Of a stretch of DNA of 64,000 nucleotides, positions 11,700-22,859 are shown piece after piece. Made by a program: the position numbers and the translations under genes. The stretch lies in the NCBI GenBank assembly GCA_028023455.1, contig JAQFVV010012402.1:16184935-16248934 (forward strand), read 5' to 3'. The notes under the pieces were generated by a model, which was not told the origin of the DNA, searched no databases, and worked only from the letters and a program-made list of their open reading frames with translations. Origin of the DNA: Epiperipatus broadwayi. Its lineage: Eukaryota; Onychophora; Udeonychophora; Euonychophora; Peripatidae. Position 1 is the stretch's first letter. Each line of letters starts with the position of its first letter.

Positions 11700-14500
11700 A
11701 ATGAATATATATAAGGAAATCTAGAGGTAAAGAACATATTAAGAAATGGAGCAAAGATTTAAATTTGTCATGAGATTTATGTGGATGTGAGACAGCAAAT
11801 GCTGATCATTTCTATTAGAATATAATATTTTTAATAAAGAAAAAAATAAATTATGAAATTGTGAAACATATATAATGAGGAAAAGATTGTGTTAAAAAAA
11901 AGATGCTTTTTAAGTTGGTGAGAAATAACAGAGAAATTAACAATAAAATAATGAAGAAAATGAAGAGGATTCTTGCAAATTCATATAGAAGAAATAGAAA
12001 TAAATGATAAAGTTTTATGAATATGTACCATGTATGAATTAATAAGTAGAACCTATTATGAATGACTTCAGACAAAGAGATGCAACAAAGTAAAAGAAAA
12101 TTAATATAAATTATTAAATTAACTATATTTAAATATTTTTTTATAGTTTATAGCACTTATTCCATTATAAAAGTACAGCATAATGGAAAGTAAAGTTTTT
12201 CTTTAAATATATGTCATTATTTCCAACATGAGTAAAGATTTTCAAATATTCTTGCAGCTTTTTCTATGTGAAAAAACTGGCAAAAAACTGTTTGTGTTGA
12301 GAAAGGTCAGTAAACAGACAATTCTAACCTTTTTCTACATTTCTGTTCATATACATGAAAAACCAAGAACATCATGCTCGCATAAAAATACAATAGATTA
12401 TCAAAAAGAAAAACTTAATAGAATAATGTGAAGCTGATTTGCATTTGTTCAAAATTTTTATGAAGAATAGCCAAAATGAGAATTGTAGAAGAAAATTTAC
12501 AATTATGGATATTGAGACTATGGCTTCTGATCTTTAATATTAAAAATATTTTGAAACAACTATTGTATTTCATTATTATTCATAGATTGGAATTCATATA
12601 AGTTTCTTTTTTGAATAAAAATAAAGCTATTATATGATTATTTATTTCAAAGTTTAAAAATGATTTTTTCATTAATTATGGGCTCAACTTTTATTAAAAA
12701 TATATTTATTTTAATGTATGGTCCTGAATGATTTAACATAGTAATAGAATAACAATTGAGCTTTATTAAAGCCAAACTATTATTTCACCTGCTTGTATGT
12801 CACATGACTTCCCATAGCAATAATAAAGGGAATAAACAGGCAGAATAGAAGAATGTAATAATGATTTTCATTACTTCAAAACAAACTACTAAATAGATCA
12901 AATGAGTCTGGATTCTACTAAGAAATACTGCTGCATTCCTAGCTAAATGGAACATGTCTGTGCCTCTAAATATTCAAATTACTACTTGGATACAGCCCAT
13001 CTCATCAGTGATAATTTAATGCATAAATGGTTTCATATCTGAAAAATTGGCAAGTGACCGTACACTTGTTGTTTCAGCATTCTCATTTATAACCAATAAT
13101 ATTCATATAGTTAATTGCTCAGGAATCATGTGATCTCAAGTACTCTTGTTGCAGTTTAATTTTTTTTTATTTGCATTAATCTGCAGATAATCGATTCTAA
13201 AATCTATAACTCTGATTCTGCCACTCTATTCCTTTAATTAAACTGTTCGGGACATTTACTAATGAAAGGATGACTGTGAACATATACTTTATTAATATCT
13301 GAGTTTGGAACTACTATCCATAATTTACATTAAATCATGCATTAGTTATTTTCAGAATGGTACAGTTCTGTATTAGACAATGTCAACTATCTTTAAGTTC
13401 TGTATTAGGTAATTCCAGATACCTTTTTCCAGCTTTGATGAGTTTGCAGATCTTGTTGATTTGAGATCTAAATAAAAATCTCCATATCTGATTATAACAT
13501 ACATCGTTTTGAATACTGCTGAATCTTCTATATCAAAAATCCATGAGTATAATGAGCTGAAATCACAAATACCAAGAACAGATTGAAAAATATTTCTATG
13601 TTGATAATAATGAATAATTAGTATTCAAATGCAATAAAGAAAATATCTTTTAATAGTAACAGAAGGTTAGTGCTTTAACAGAACAAGAAAAAAAAATAGC
13701 TTTTTTAAATGACCTACTGCAGAGAAAGTCCTCTCCAATGGCCTTTCTCTCATAAAGAAACAATAACATATTATTCAACAAGCTTGCCACTTGCTAAGTG
13801 GTGAGACTTTGAATAAATTAGTCATGAATACCCTAGGTATTAATATTCCATCAATATCGGATGGTATCTGAATTGGCTGCCTGAAAATAAATCAAAAACA
13901 GTTTTTCATTAAACAGGATTATGATTCAATATATACAAAATCATAGTACTGCAAATGATGGAGCTATTAGGATATTTGATAAAAAAATATATTTTTAGAT
14001 CCAGATCTGGGTTATTTGAAATAAAATTTTTTTTGAGAGAACAAGCTTACTTATAACTTCAATTATCAAGTAAAAAAATATTAGGACATTATATATTAAA
14101 GAACTATATAATTATCACATGCATGTTACAAACTCTTAATGCTACTTTGAACAAATTGACAGTTTTGGTATCAATAGATATTTTACATTTTTTAAATCCA
14201 TGAAGACAAAGAAATGGAATTGATATCTTTCTTTAATAGGAAAAAGTTAAAACCAAATTCCAAAAAAAAAAAAAAAAATCAAGTCAGATGTCACATGACC
14301 TAATTTAATAAGCTTGTATTTACAAATGTTTTATATAAAACCAAATTAAAAATATTTGAAACGCTATTAATATATGAATGAAAATAGATTAATAAAAAAA
14401 TAGTATTTAATTGGATGATGTGGAGGGAAAATGCAAAGTTAATGTACAATTTATTTCTTATTTAGAAAATGAAGTAAATGTTTAATAAATATATTTCAGG
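11700..14500. other. Mostly unassigned AT-rich DNA
   Basis: No clear gene apart from a doubtful zinc-finger-like ORF at 12228-12431. TCACATGA-type sites lie at 12800-12807, 13126-13133 and 14291-14298, the first and last in a shared atgtcacatgac context. Confidence 0.45.
12228..12431 (+). pseudogene. Possible degraded C2H2 zinc-finger fragment
   Basis: A 67-codon ORF contains FLCEKTGKKLFVLRKVSKQT and then VHIHEKPRTSCSHKNTIDYQ. The HIHEKP stretch resembles the HTGEKP linker of tandem C2H2 fingers, and the flanking CEK-GK and CSHKNTIDY resemble finger beginnings. One Cys and the paired His residues are missing, so no complete finger exists. It could be a decayed zinc-finger gene copy or chance similarity. 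I favour a pseudogene weakly. Confidence 0.25.
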
Positions 14501-14583
14501 TTCATAATTTTGAGGCGTGACAAATATTGATAGATTAGTTAGAGAAAAAAAACTATTTCTTATTGCATTGCCAAATGTGTACC

Positions 14584-14877
14584 ATATAATACTAAATTGT
14601 CCAAGCACTTTACTACTGTTACACAATGCTTTATTTACCACCCTTACAGTTTCGATTGCCTCAGCAATCTTCTTCAGAACCTTATATCTCCTAACCTCAA
14701 ATGTTACACAATTTATCACCCTTACAATTTTGATTGTCCCAGCAATCTTCTTCAGAACTTAATATCTTCTAACCTCAAGTGATTGTAACACTTGAGGTTA
14801 GGAAATATAAAGTTCCGAAAAAGATTGCTGGGTCAATCGAAACTGTAATAAAGTGCTTGGACAATTTAGTATTATAT
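14584..14877. mobile_element. Family G repeat with 29-bp inverted ends and HHR-like cores
   Basis: Perfect 29-bp inverted ends lie at 14584-14612 and 14849-14877. Inside are two diverged head-to-tail units on the minus strand (each with the gttctgaagaagattg block) followed by one inverted unit. A related copy lies at 55005-55360, between nad1 and cob in the mitochondrial insertion. The two internal units differ by substitutions and short indels, so the duplication is old. Confidence 0.65.
14649..14677 (-). ncRNA. Hammerhead-like core, family G
   Basis: On the minus strand: CTGAAGA, one extra A, a 6-bp helix II (GATTGC, loop TGAG, GCAATC), then GAAAC and TGTA. The core letters fit an HHR, but an unpaired A sits at the base of helix II, helix III would be only 2 bp and helix I is weak. 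It may be a degenerate ribozyme or one acting as a dimer. Confidence 0.35.
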
Positions 14878-15268
14878 ATATAAAAAAATTATAAAACAAT
14901 ATAAATATATAGAATTATATAAGAAAAATGGTAAGTGGATAATGAATTAGTTACAGAAAAAAACATAAATAGAATTATAAAAATATATATGTATAAGAAA
15001 ATATGTATGATAATATTAAAGAGATTGTATTATTACTTAGTGCAAGGACAAGAGTTTTGGATGCTAAAGAAAGAAGGAAAAAATGAGATAAGAATTTGGA
15101 CTAGATCTACCTTATTTTAGAGATGTACATAAGAATACTGAACATTTACTTTTAGAAGAGATAACATTAAAAGAAGATCAGAATAAATTATATGGAGAGT
15201 GGTAGAAATATAATGATAAAAGGAACAAAAAAGATAAATTCTTTTGTTGTGAAGATGATTATTATATG

Positions 15269-15738
15269 CGGGATTTGAACTCAGACTTTCACATGACCCA
15301 CTACTCTCAGTGCCATCTCATAGTGCTGACTCATCTGATCACACACATGTTGAAAAGATAAATAATCACCAATATACGTATTTCATGTTAATCCAGCAAT
15401 CATCAGTTGGTCTATATTACTATCCTCACACATATATACAATCAGTGCTCAACTTTATATTAAGATAGCCAATCTTCATACTTTAATGGACAGGCTTCAA
15501 ACTATTCGAACTCACAACTCTTCAGCCTTCCATTTCATTGAAAATCTGATGATGGAATGTTCAAAGCCCTTGTTAGTGCCAAGGTTGTCACCCTACCCAT
15601 GTTGACATATTAGTCATTCTGGCCCCTCATGTACAGGAGAATAATCCATTTATACATACATATGTGAGGGATAGGCATACCTTTTACACACTATTTATAT
15701 AAATTAATACATTGTACAGGCTTAAACCTGCATCCCGC
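15269..15738 (-). mobile_element. Family C element, long form
   Basis: About 470 bp bounded by gcgggatttgaactcagac and, at the far end, a complement of the same start (cctgcatcccgc). On the minus strand it reads from a degenerate HHR (CTGATGA with a damaged helix II, GAAATACGTATA intact) to a 3' end resembling an A/B-box module: ggcactgagagtagtggg, then gagttcaaatcccgc, the latter very close to a tRNA T-arm and B box. TCACATGA lies at 15289-15296. The far part (15500-15620) is shared with 31980-32110. Confidence 0.65.
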
Positions 15739-15783
15739 ACATATTACATATATAAATGCAGGTTTAAGCCTGTACAATGTATT
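15706..15783. repeat. 28-bp perfect inverted repeat (hairpin)
   Basis: Arms 15706-15733 and 15756-15783 are exact complements with a 22-nt loop. It overlaps the end of the family C long form. The perfect arms suggest a recent origin, for example template switching at the end of the insertion. Confidence 0.8.
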
Positions 15784-16333
15784 GAAGCTGTTATTAGTAA
15801 AAAAATGAACAGAGAAGAAATATGAAAATTAAATTCAGTGAGTAAAAATTTAAAATAATTGTATTTAATAGGAAAAATAAAACTGATATCTAAAATGTAG
15901 ATTTTTTTTTTTAAGGAAGATATTTAGATACTATGTTAAATAGGAAAAAATTAGGTCAGTTGGAAGTTAAAGTTGAAAAAAATAAACAAACAATGGGCTT
16001 GACTAAATATAATCTCAAAAGATTTTATTTATGAAAAATAATGTTTACATACTTAGACAGAAAAAAATATGTTTTACATATCATCAACAGTCTGGGACCA
16101 TTTGTATATTGATTATCTTCTGATAAATAATAGTATGCTGATGTAGTTTTTCTATTCACCTATCAGCATTGATGTAAAATGAATCTATTATTCATCTTTT
16201 ACTTAGCCACTAATGATTCGGTGAATCTGGTATATTAAGTAACTTCCACGTTTCATTATACATGAATTTTGATGCAATGATGAAGTCTCTGTTTTTTACT
16301 TTCCTAATAATGTTCATGAAAAGACTGACTGGT

Positions 16334-16657
16334 TCAGGGATGCACTGTGAACAATAGCTTACATCTGACATTCCATATAGCATGTACAATAAAGATTGAA
16401 AATCTAATAATAGGAAACTGTTTAGTTTGTAAGGCTTCCCTTATAGACATGATTTTGTAGTAATCCAACCTTAAGTTTTGGTATATGACTAAATTTATTT
16501 TATTGAGCCCAGGGCATGAGTATATTATATGGTTGAATGACTTTTCTTGCCTTTTACATATTTGACAAAAAGGATCTATCTTATTGTAGAATCTTTTGAA
16601 TGTGGGCATGGCTTCTAAGTTTATTTTAATAATGAGATTTAAGGTATTTAGGCTCAA
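16334..16657 (-). pseudogene. Non-LTR retrotransposon C-terminal zinc-knuckle fragment
   Basis: A 107-codon minus-strand ORF contains FCQICKRQEKSFNHIIYSCP, a C-x2-C-x8-H-x4-C knuckle typical of the C-terminal end of many non-LTR RT proteins. It is preceded by KRFYNKID and followed by hydrophobic, Trp-containing sequence (IVHAIWNVRCKLLF). It differs from LINE-L (27601 region) outside the knuckle, so it is another family. No RT palm remains nearby. The ORF starts within the domain. Confidence 0.6.
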
Positions 16658-16699
16658 GAGTGAGAAATTTAAAAATTGTTGTTAATTTGTAGTTGGTGA

Positions 16700-17540
16700 A
16701 GCCAAGATTCGGAGCAATTATGGGATAATGTGGATTAATTGACTAAATATCTGGTGTGTTTTTCGTGAAACAAATATGAGATATGGAGAATGAATTTGAA
16801 ATTAAGATACTTCATATTAACCAGGGAGTCTGAAATTTTTTAAAAAAAGAAATTAGGCATGCATTTAATGGCAAATTGTGGCATGCAAATGAAAGTAAGG
16901 TGGAATGGGTTGGATTTTAGTTTTAAATTTTAAAAAATTTAGAAGGTTACAATATATAAATAAAATAAGGATAATAAAAATAGTGCTTCATTGGATTATA
17001 TGAATGGGCTAAAAAAGTTTACAATATGTAGTTAAGAGATAGAGAATTTATTTTTTATGTCTATAAAAAAAGTGGAATAAATGCATAAAAATATATATTC
17101 TAGGTCCATAATTATTAAATGTGCAAAAAGAGGATAGAAAATAAGTTCTGGAAAAGGAATATGAATAAAAAGTAATTTAGAATTATATATGAATATGCTT
17201 AATATAATTTGGAGCAAGAACAGAAACTTCAAATATCAAGAAAAGGAGGCAGAAAAAACGGGATGAGAATTTAATATTGAAATGGAAAGGAGAATGTTAT
17301 TTTATTTTTAATGTAAAATGTTGAAATTATGACAAGGATAAAGAAATATGAGGATAGGATATTGAAAATAGTGTAATTTTCACTAATTAGATAGAAATCA
17401 GTCCCTGCCTTGCATGAGAATATGTAGTGAAAATTACACTATAGAAGTGGTGAAGGAGACAATGGCATGTTTACTTATATAAAATGCCACAATTCCTATG
17501 ATGGTGGAATAAGACAACATTCCATTGGGTAAGCAACAAT
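16700..17540. other. No assignable feature
   Basis: AT-rich sequence, no recognised similarity. It ends where the RTE-like 5' region begins. Confidence 0.45.
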
Positions 17541-17559
17541 TTTTCCAAGTCAGCGGAAA

Positions 17560-18830
17560 ATCAATATAGATGACAATGGTGTGGAGGAAGTGGTAGACGG
17601 ATGTTCATATTTTAAGATTTATCTAGCATGTTAAACCTGTTACAGAGATAATTGTTGGGCAAGGAAGGCAACAGGAAATCACTTCACATATTTATTATGA
17701 GTAATTCTATAGGAATCATTGTGGTTGTTGTTGAGACTTTTAACTAAGGATGGCTTTGGTGTCTTGTCAGCAGGACTAGGTATGAGGCTACTCTGGTTGT
17801 AAACCTGATGATTTCTCATAAACTTCATTCATTGAGAGAAAACGCATTGAGAATTGTCACATGGAATGTTAGATCAGTCAGAAGAGCTGGGAAAAATGGA
17901 AAATTTGAAAAGTTTTGTATAAATAATATTTGATGTTATAGGATTAAGTGAAGTGAGGTGGGAGGGATGTGGAGAAATAAGTAGTGGAGATATTTTATTC
18001 AGGTGGTGATATAGCAATTAATGGAGTTGGCATTACTGTTGGAAAGAGAATTTGGAATAGTATGGCAAAGGTTGATTGTAGTGATGATAGACTGATGATG
18101 AGCAAATCATAGGGATTTGGTAATCATCCAACTTTATATGCCAATTATTATTCATGATGATATTGAAATTGATAAAAAATATTAGTAGAGGAAATTGTTG
18201 GAAATTATGGTATTGGAAAAAGAAATGAAAGAGGTAGCTGGCTTGTACAATTTTGAAGGAGAATAAGTTTGTGATTGTAAACAATTGTTTTAAAAATTAA
18301 ATAAGAATATTGTATACATAGAAGGCTCCAGGTGATAGAGAACATTACCCAATTGATTATCTATTGATTTAGAATAGATACAAGAATGCTATTAAAGATT
18401 TGCATGCTTTGCCTAGTACTGATATAAATTCAGATCATAATTTGGTTATGGCTAAATTAAAGTTGAGTTTTAAAAAAATTAAAAGAGTGAAAGATATGTA
18501 TAATGGGAGTTAAAGAAATGGAAAAGGAAAATTTGGTTTAATATGTGAAAATGTGATTGTTAAAGATGAGGAATATTGTAATAGTTCTGATTAGTGTTGG
18601 TGTATGATTAAAGAAGGATTCTTAAAATCAAAAAATGAAATAGGTATTATTTGGTTAAGGAAAGCTAAATGATCCTGGATAACTGAAGGAATATTGGAAG
18701 TATGGAGAAGTTGAAAGAATGTAAATACTGAGGAAGGGCAAAGTGCACATAGAAAATTTAATAAGCTAAGAAGAGAAATATTTAGCAAAAGTTGGAGCAA
18801 GAATATCAACACCAATTGTTGAATTAACAG
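17560..18830 (+). mobile_element. RTE/BovB-like non-LTR retrotransposon, 5' part with endonuclease
   Basis: The 5' UTR-like piece ggcaacaggaaatcacttc (near 17670) is followed by an APE-type endonuclease spread over frameshifts: ENALRIVTWNVRSVRRAGK, then DVIGLSEVRWEGCGEISSGD, VGKRIWNSMAKVDCSDDRLM, GKRNERGSWLVQF and FVIVNNCF, and finally LPSTDINSDHNLVMAKLKLS. The TWNVRS, GLSEVRW, GKRNERG and SDHNLV blocks are diagnostic of RTE/BovB endonucleases. The linker to the RT continues to about 18830, where the copy stops before the palm motifs. Many stops show it is long dead. Confidence 0.85.
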
Positions 18831-18899
18831 TTGCATCGTGTCAATAAATAAATAAGCAAAACATAAATATAATAATAGCAATAATAAAATATAAATAAT

Positions 18900-21800
18900 C
18901 ACACTATTATATGTATAATAAGACATTTATATGATTAATTATTGTGCATGAACTTATAAAACATGTTGGTATAACAAACCATATATAAATTTTATATTAA
19001 TTAATTTCATGTACTGACTTTCAGACACTACATGTTCCCATGTATACCAAATACAAAGGCTGTTTTACCTAGTACAACGATTTCATATATATCAAATACT
19101 AATCCAAATATTACATATCTCATTTTAAAAGTTGGTTGAGGTTTGAAGATATTCATCTTATATATATATTGTAACCAGTTGGGTTACATGCTACACCCAT
19201 AATAATATAGTGTGTGTACGTATATATATATGCAAAATAAAGGAAAAGTAGAAATAAACACAGAATAAATTTTTGTAGATATTTTTTTATATTTCCTAAA
19301 ATAAAATCATAATATGTAAAGGGTTAAATAATAACTCTGATTTAAAATAAAAATTGTTTTATAAATTAAACTTTTAAAAGGTCTGATAAATATTATTTGT
19401 AATTCTGATTTTGAAATTTAAATATGGACTTGTTTTTTTGATAATTTTGAAAAAAATGTCTATTTTTGAAATCTTTAATTAATTTGTAAATTTTTATTGT
19501 CTAAATGAAAACATGTATATCTTTTCAAAAGGATTATCACACCTTTGGTCAAATTTCAAAGATTAAAGTAAAAACATGAAAATCACACTTTGATAGAAAT
19601 TTCCAGCTTGTTTTCAAATGGATTAAAGTTAATGTCACCTGACTTAACCAAGTTTATAAAAGACTGATTAAAAATATATCAGTTAGTCTGGAGAGTGATT
19701 TTAAAGAGAACAGTTTGGCTGGCAGTTTTGTAAGAGTTAGCAGAAGAGCTACCTGTAAAGAGTTGGTATCTGTAGCAGAAAATGGCCATAGTAAAGCTAT
19801 CTGCAAGAATGGCTAGTATAATTATCAAGAGAACTGCCATGAGGATTTAAGAATGCAAGGAAGTAGCTGCTCTACATTTCACTGGAGGAGTTTGAATTTA
19901 CATGGAGGAAACAGGTCAAGATTCTTTGTAATTCATAGCCTTAAAAGGGTTCTGGAAAACAGCTTGCTGACCATAATCTTATAAAATCCAAGTATAAGTG
20001 GAACTGACTACAGAAGAAAAAAAGCCAACCATCCCAGAATTATGTACTTTTACCTGATAATGACTTTTATTATTGTATATTATTCAAAATCAGACCTTAA
20101 ATATCTTTTTTTTTTTGTTGTTATTAATAAACTTATATTTAATTGTTAAAAATTGTATTCCATCATCTCTTGGTCACATACAGTAATAGAGCCCATGTTC
20201 TTTGAGCTAGATTTTGGACACGGATAAATGGGGATGTGTTTAGTGCTTTGGGCATCCAGAGATGATCAATAATCATCCTGGTTGGCACAAAAGAGGATAC
20301 TCTTTAAAGCCCATGCACTATATTTTATTTTAGTTCAGTCTTGTTAAAAATTTAAGTTTATAGTTGGCCAGTACAAGTGGCCTGAGCATTGATGATGATC
20401 AGCATGTTTTAATATCCCAACATTATTGTTTTGATTTCTGATTCTTATGTATTTTAATGGATGGGCACTAAGCTGGTGCATCCAAGTTATGTCTAAATAA
20501 TTGCCCAAAGCTGGCAAAGGCTCAGTAGTTAGCCTGGTCTAAAGAAGACCCATTTTCAATCCAGCCTCAAGGTGCAATGTTGATTTATATGTTTTATTGT
20601 ACTGATTTTTTTATTTCCATCAATGATAATGATGGATGGTTCTCTTCATATTTACTTATACTTACTTTGACTTTTGATAATGCTGGTTGATATAAAATTG
20701 ATGTATATTTTAGTTGCTCTTATGAGTTAGCTGGCTGATCTCACAGATCTCTTGATCTCATGCTCTTATAAATATGTATTACTTACAATAATTTTGCAGA
20801 TTTTTGATTTTAAATGGACTGAGAGTGATGATGTTTTCCCATCACCCCATGTTTATGTCTTTTACTTCGATCTCGTTACCCCATCCCGTTACAATATATA
20901 TTTTTCTTTTTTAACATAAAAAGAATATATAGTTTGTTTTATTTATCAAGATAAACTGCAACTGTCTTTAATATTCCACATAACTGTTTGATTTTTAAAA
21001 GTTAGAATTAGTGAAATCAATCAATAAATTAATTACTTTTTATAACTAATGTCATTTTGAAATATATATGTTAAATATAAGAGTTACTGAATAATAACTG
21101 AAAAGTTTGAATTAACTAATAATTTTATGATAAGGCAAAATACATACTCATCTAATGTGTTTTATCAGCTTCTGGTAATTTTCAATCCAACATCTTTATC
21201 ATTTATTTCAAATAATATGAAATTAGCATTCTTTCATGGCCATAATTTAATGTGTCGCTTAACATATACTGTAGTAAAAGTAATACAAGGATAACTTATC
21301 TTTTTACTCCTTCATTCAGATAAATTAACTTGTAAAATAAAAGATGACAAATAAAAATGAAAACTAATCTTAATTTTTTTAACACCAACTTTTCTATGAT
21401 TTTCAACACCAACTTTATTTTTTTTAAAAAATATTTATACACCTGTGCATGTGGATATTTTTTCTGCATTATTTTCATGTGATAGAGCATTGTCCAATCA
21501 AATTTAAAATATTAGAAGTGGGACATTCACCCTAGTGTAAAGCTGACCTTTTTAATTGCTTTAACCTTGCCCCCTCTAATTAAAAATTTTTTTGAATCAT
21601 ATGTTTATCTAGACAATTGCATAATTATGTTTTAAAATTTATTTAACTTAATAAAATAATATATTTATTTTAAAACACATTTTTTATTAATTAAATATCT
21701 TTTTATTTAAAATACTTATTAACTTTATCCCACTTGTGAGTTCTTTCTTAAGATTATTATAATTATTGTTCTTTACTACTATTATAAAATATTTTCATTT

Positions 21801-22400
21801 TAAAAATAACTAATAGTTTTGTTAATTCTCAGTCTTAGTTTATATATATGCATTTAACACCACACACAGATGTATTTCAAGAAATCATAACCTACTTTTA
21901 AATAATAATAATAATTTACAACCTATTAAATCCCAAACTTCTAATTACACTCAAATATCCAAATAACTAAAAATAATAATAACTAACACTTTATTTAAAC
22001 ATTGTTTTAAATATTATTTTTAAAAGCATTTACTGTCAAATAAACTATAAATAAACTTTATAAAATATAACTGGCATATATCTATACTAAATTTATTTAC
22101 TACAAATACTTTAAAACAGTAGACCCTAAGCTAATACTTATTTCAGTTTAAACTATTAAATTCTATGCATCTATCTATCAACAAACTAAATAATAAATAT
22201 TTTAAATGTTTGTTAACAAACATATTTAATAACTTGTTTTATTGACAATTGGAACATTTAACTAATACCTGTATAACTTAATTAGAACAAAGTTAACTGA
22301 GAACAAGCTTAGTTTTATTTAAGAAAAAAACATTTTAAATTATTATTATAAGTTATATCTGAAATACAGGCATTCTTCATATACCTGGAGCTTAATTGTA
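18900..22400. other. Mostly unassigned, one tRNA-like patch
   Basis: No protein similarity recognised. A possible degenerate tRNA-derived patch is listed at 20525-20575. A cac microsatellite and poly-T tracts are present. Confidence 0.45.
20525..20575 (+). other. tRNA-like A/B-box patch, possible SINE relic
   Basis: ggctcagtagttagcctgg resembles a pol III A box, and ttttcaatccagcc about 33 nt later resembles a B box with one mismatch. No cloverleaf can be drawn confidently. It could be an old SINE or tRNA pseudogene. Confidence 0.3.
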
Positions 22401-22500
22401 AATATAGATAATTTGAACACAGATTTTCAAGCACCCTTCAACTATCCACTCTATCTCATACCACTGCTACACATGACCACACACAAGTAAAAAAAGATAA

Positions 22501-22560
22501 ATAATCCCCAATATATGTATTTCATGCTGAACCAGCACTCATCAGTTGATCCAAATTATC
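22501..22560 (-). ncRNA. Type I hammerhead ribozyme, family C, opposite arm
   Basis: Minus-strand copy: CTGATGA (complement at 22539-22545), helix II GTGCT with AGCAT and a GGTTC loop, GAAA, helix III ATA/TAT, cleavage after ATA. Helix I pairs TCAA with TTGG (one G-U) and ATAATT with GATTAT. The same fold survives in both arms although other bases differ. Confidence 0.8.
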
Positions 22561-22698
22561 ATCTCCCACACATATATAATCAATGCTTAACTTATATTAA
22601 GATAGCAAATCTTCATACCTTAAACCTGTCCATTAAAGTATGAAGATTTTCTATCTTAATATAAGCTGAGCACTGATTATATATGTGTGTAGGAGATG

Positions 22699-22755
22699 AT
22701 AATCTGGACCAACTGATGAGTGCTGGTAGCATGAAATACATATATTGGGGATTAT
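22699..22755 (+). ncRNA. Type I hammerhead ribozyme, family C
   Basis: CTGATGA is at 22713-22719. Helix II is GTGCT with AGCAT (G-U at the base) and a short GGT loop. GAAA is at 22733-22736. Helix III is ATA with TAT and a CA loop. Predicted cleavage is after ATA, between 22744 and 22745. Helix I: CCAA with TTGG, then a bulge, then ATAATC (22699-22704) with GATTAT (22750-22755). Core positions are complete; the AUA cleavage triplet is permitted in HHRs. Confidence 0.8.
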
Positions 22756-22859
22756 TTATCTTTTCTACATAGGTGTGGTCATGTATATCAGTGGTATGAG
22801 AGAGTGTAGATAGTTTAAGGGTGCTTGTAAGTCTGTGTTCAAATCCCCTATATTTATTA

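Larger units (their letters stand above)
22411..22848. mobile_element. Family C foldback pair with two intact hammerhead cores
   Basis: Two C units face each other around 22620-22640: the left unit reads on the minus strand and the right unit on the plus strand. Outer ends are atttgaacacag and ctgtgttcaaat. Both arms retain CTGATGA, helix II and GAAA. The plus arm lacks two loop bases of helix II relative to the minus arm. No clear target duplication is visible. Confidence 0.8.
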
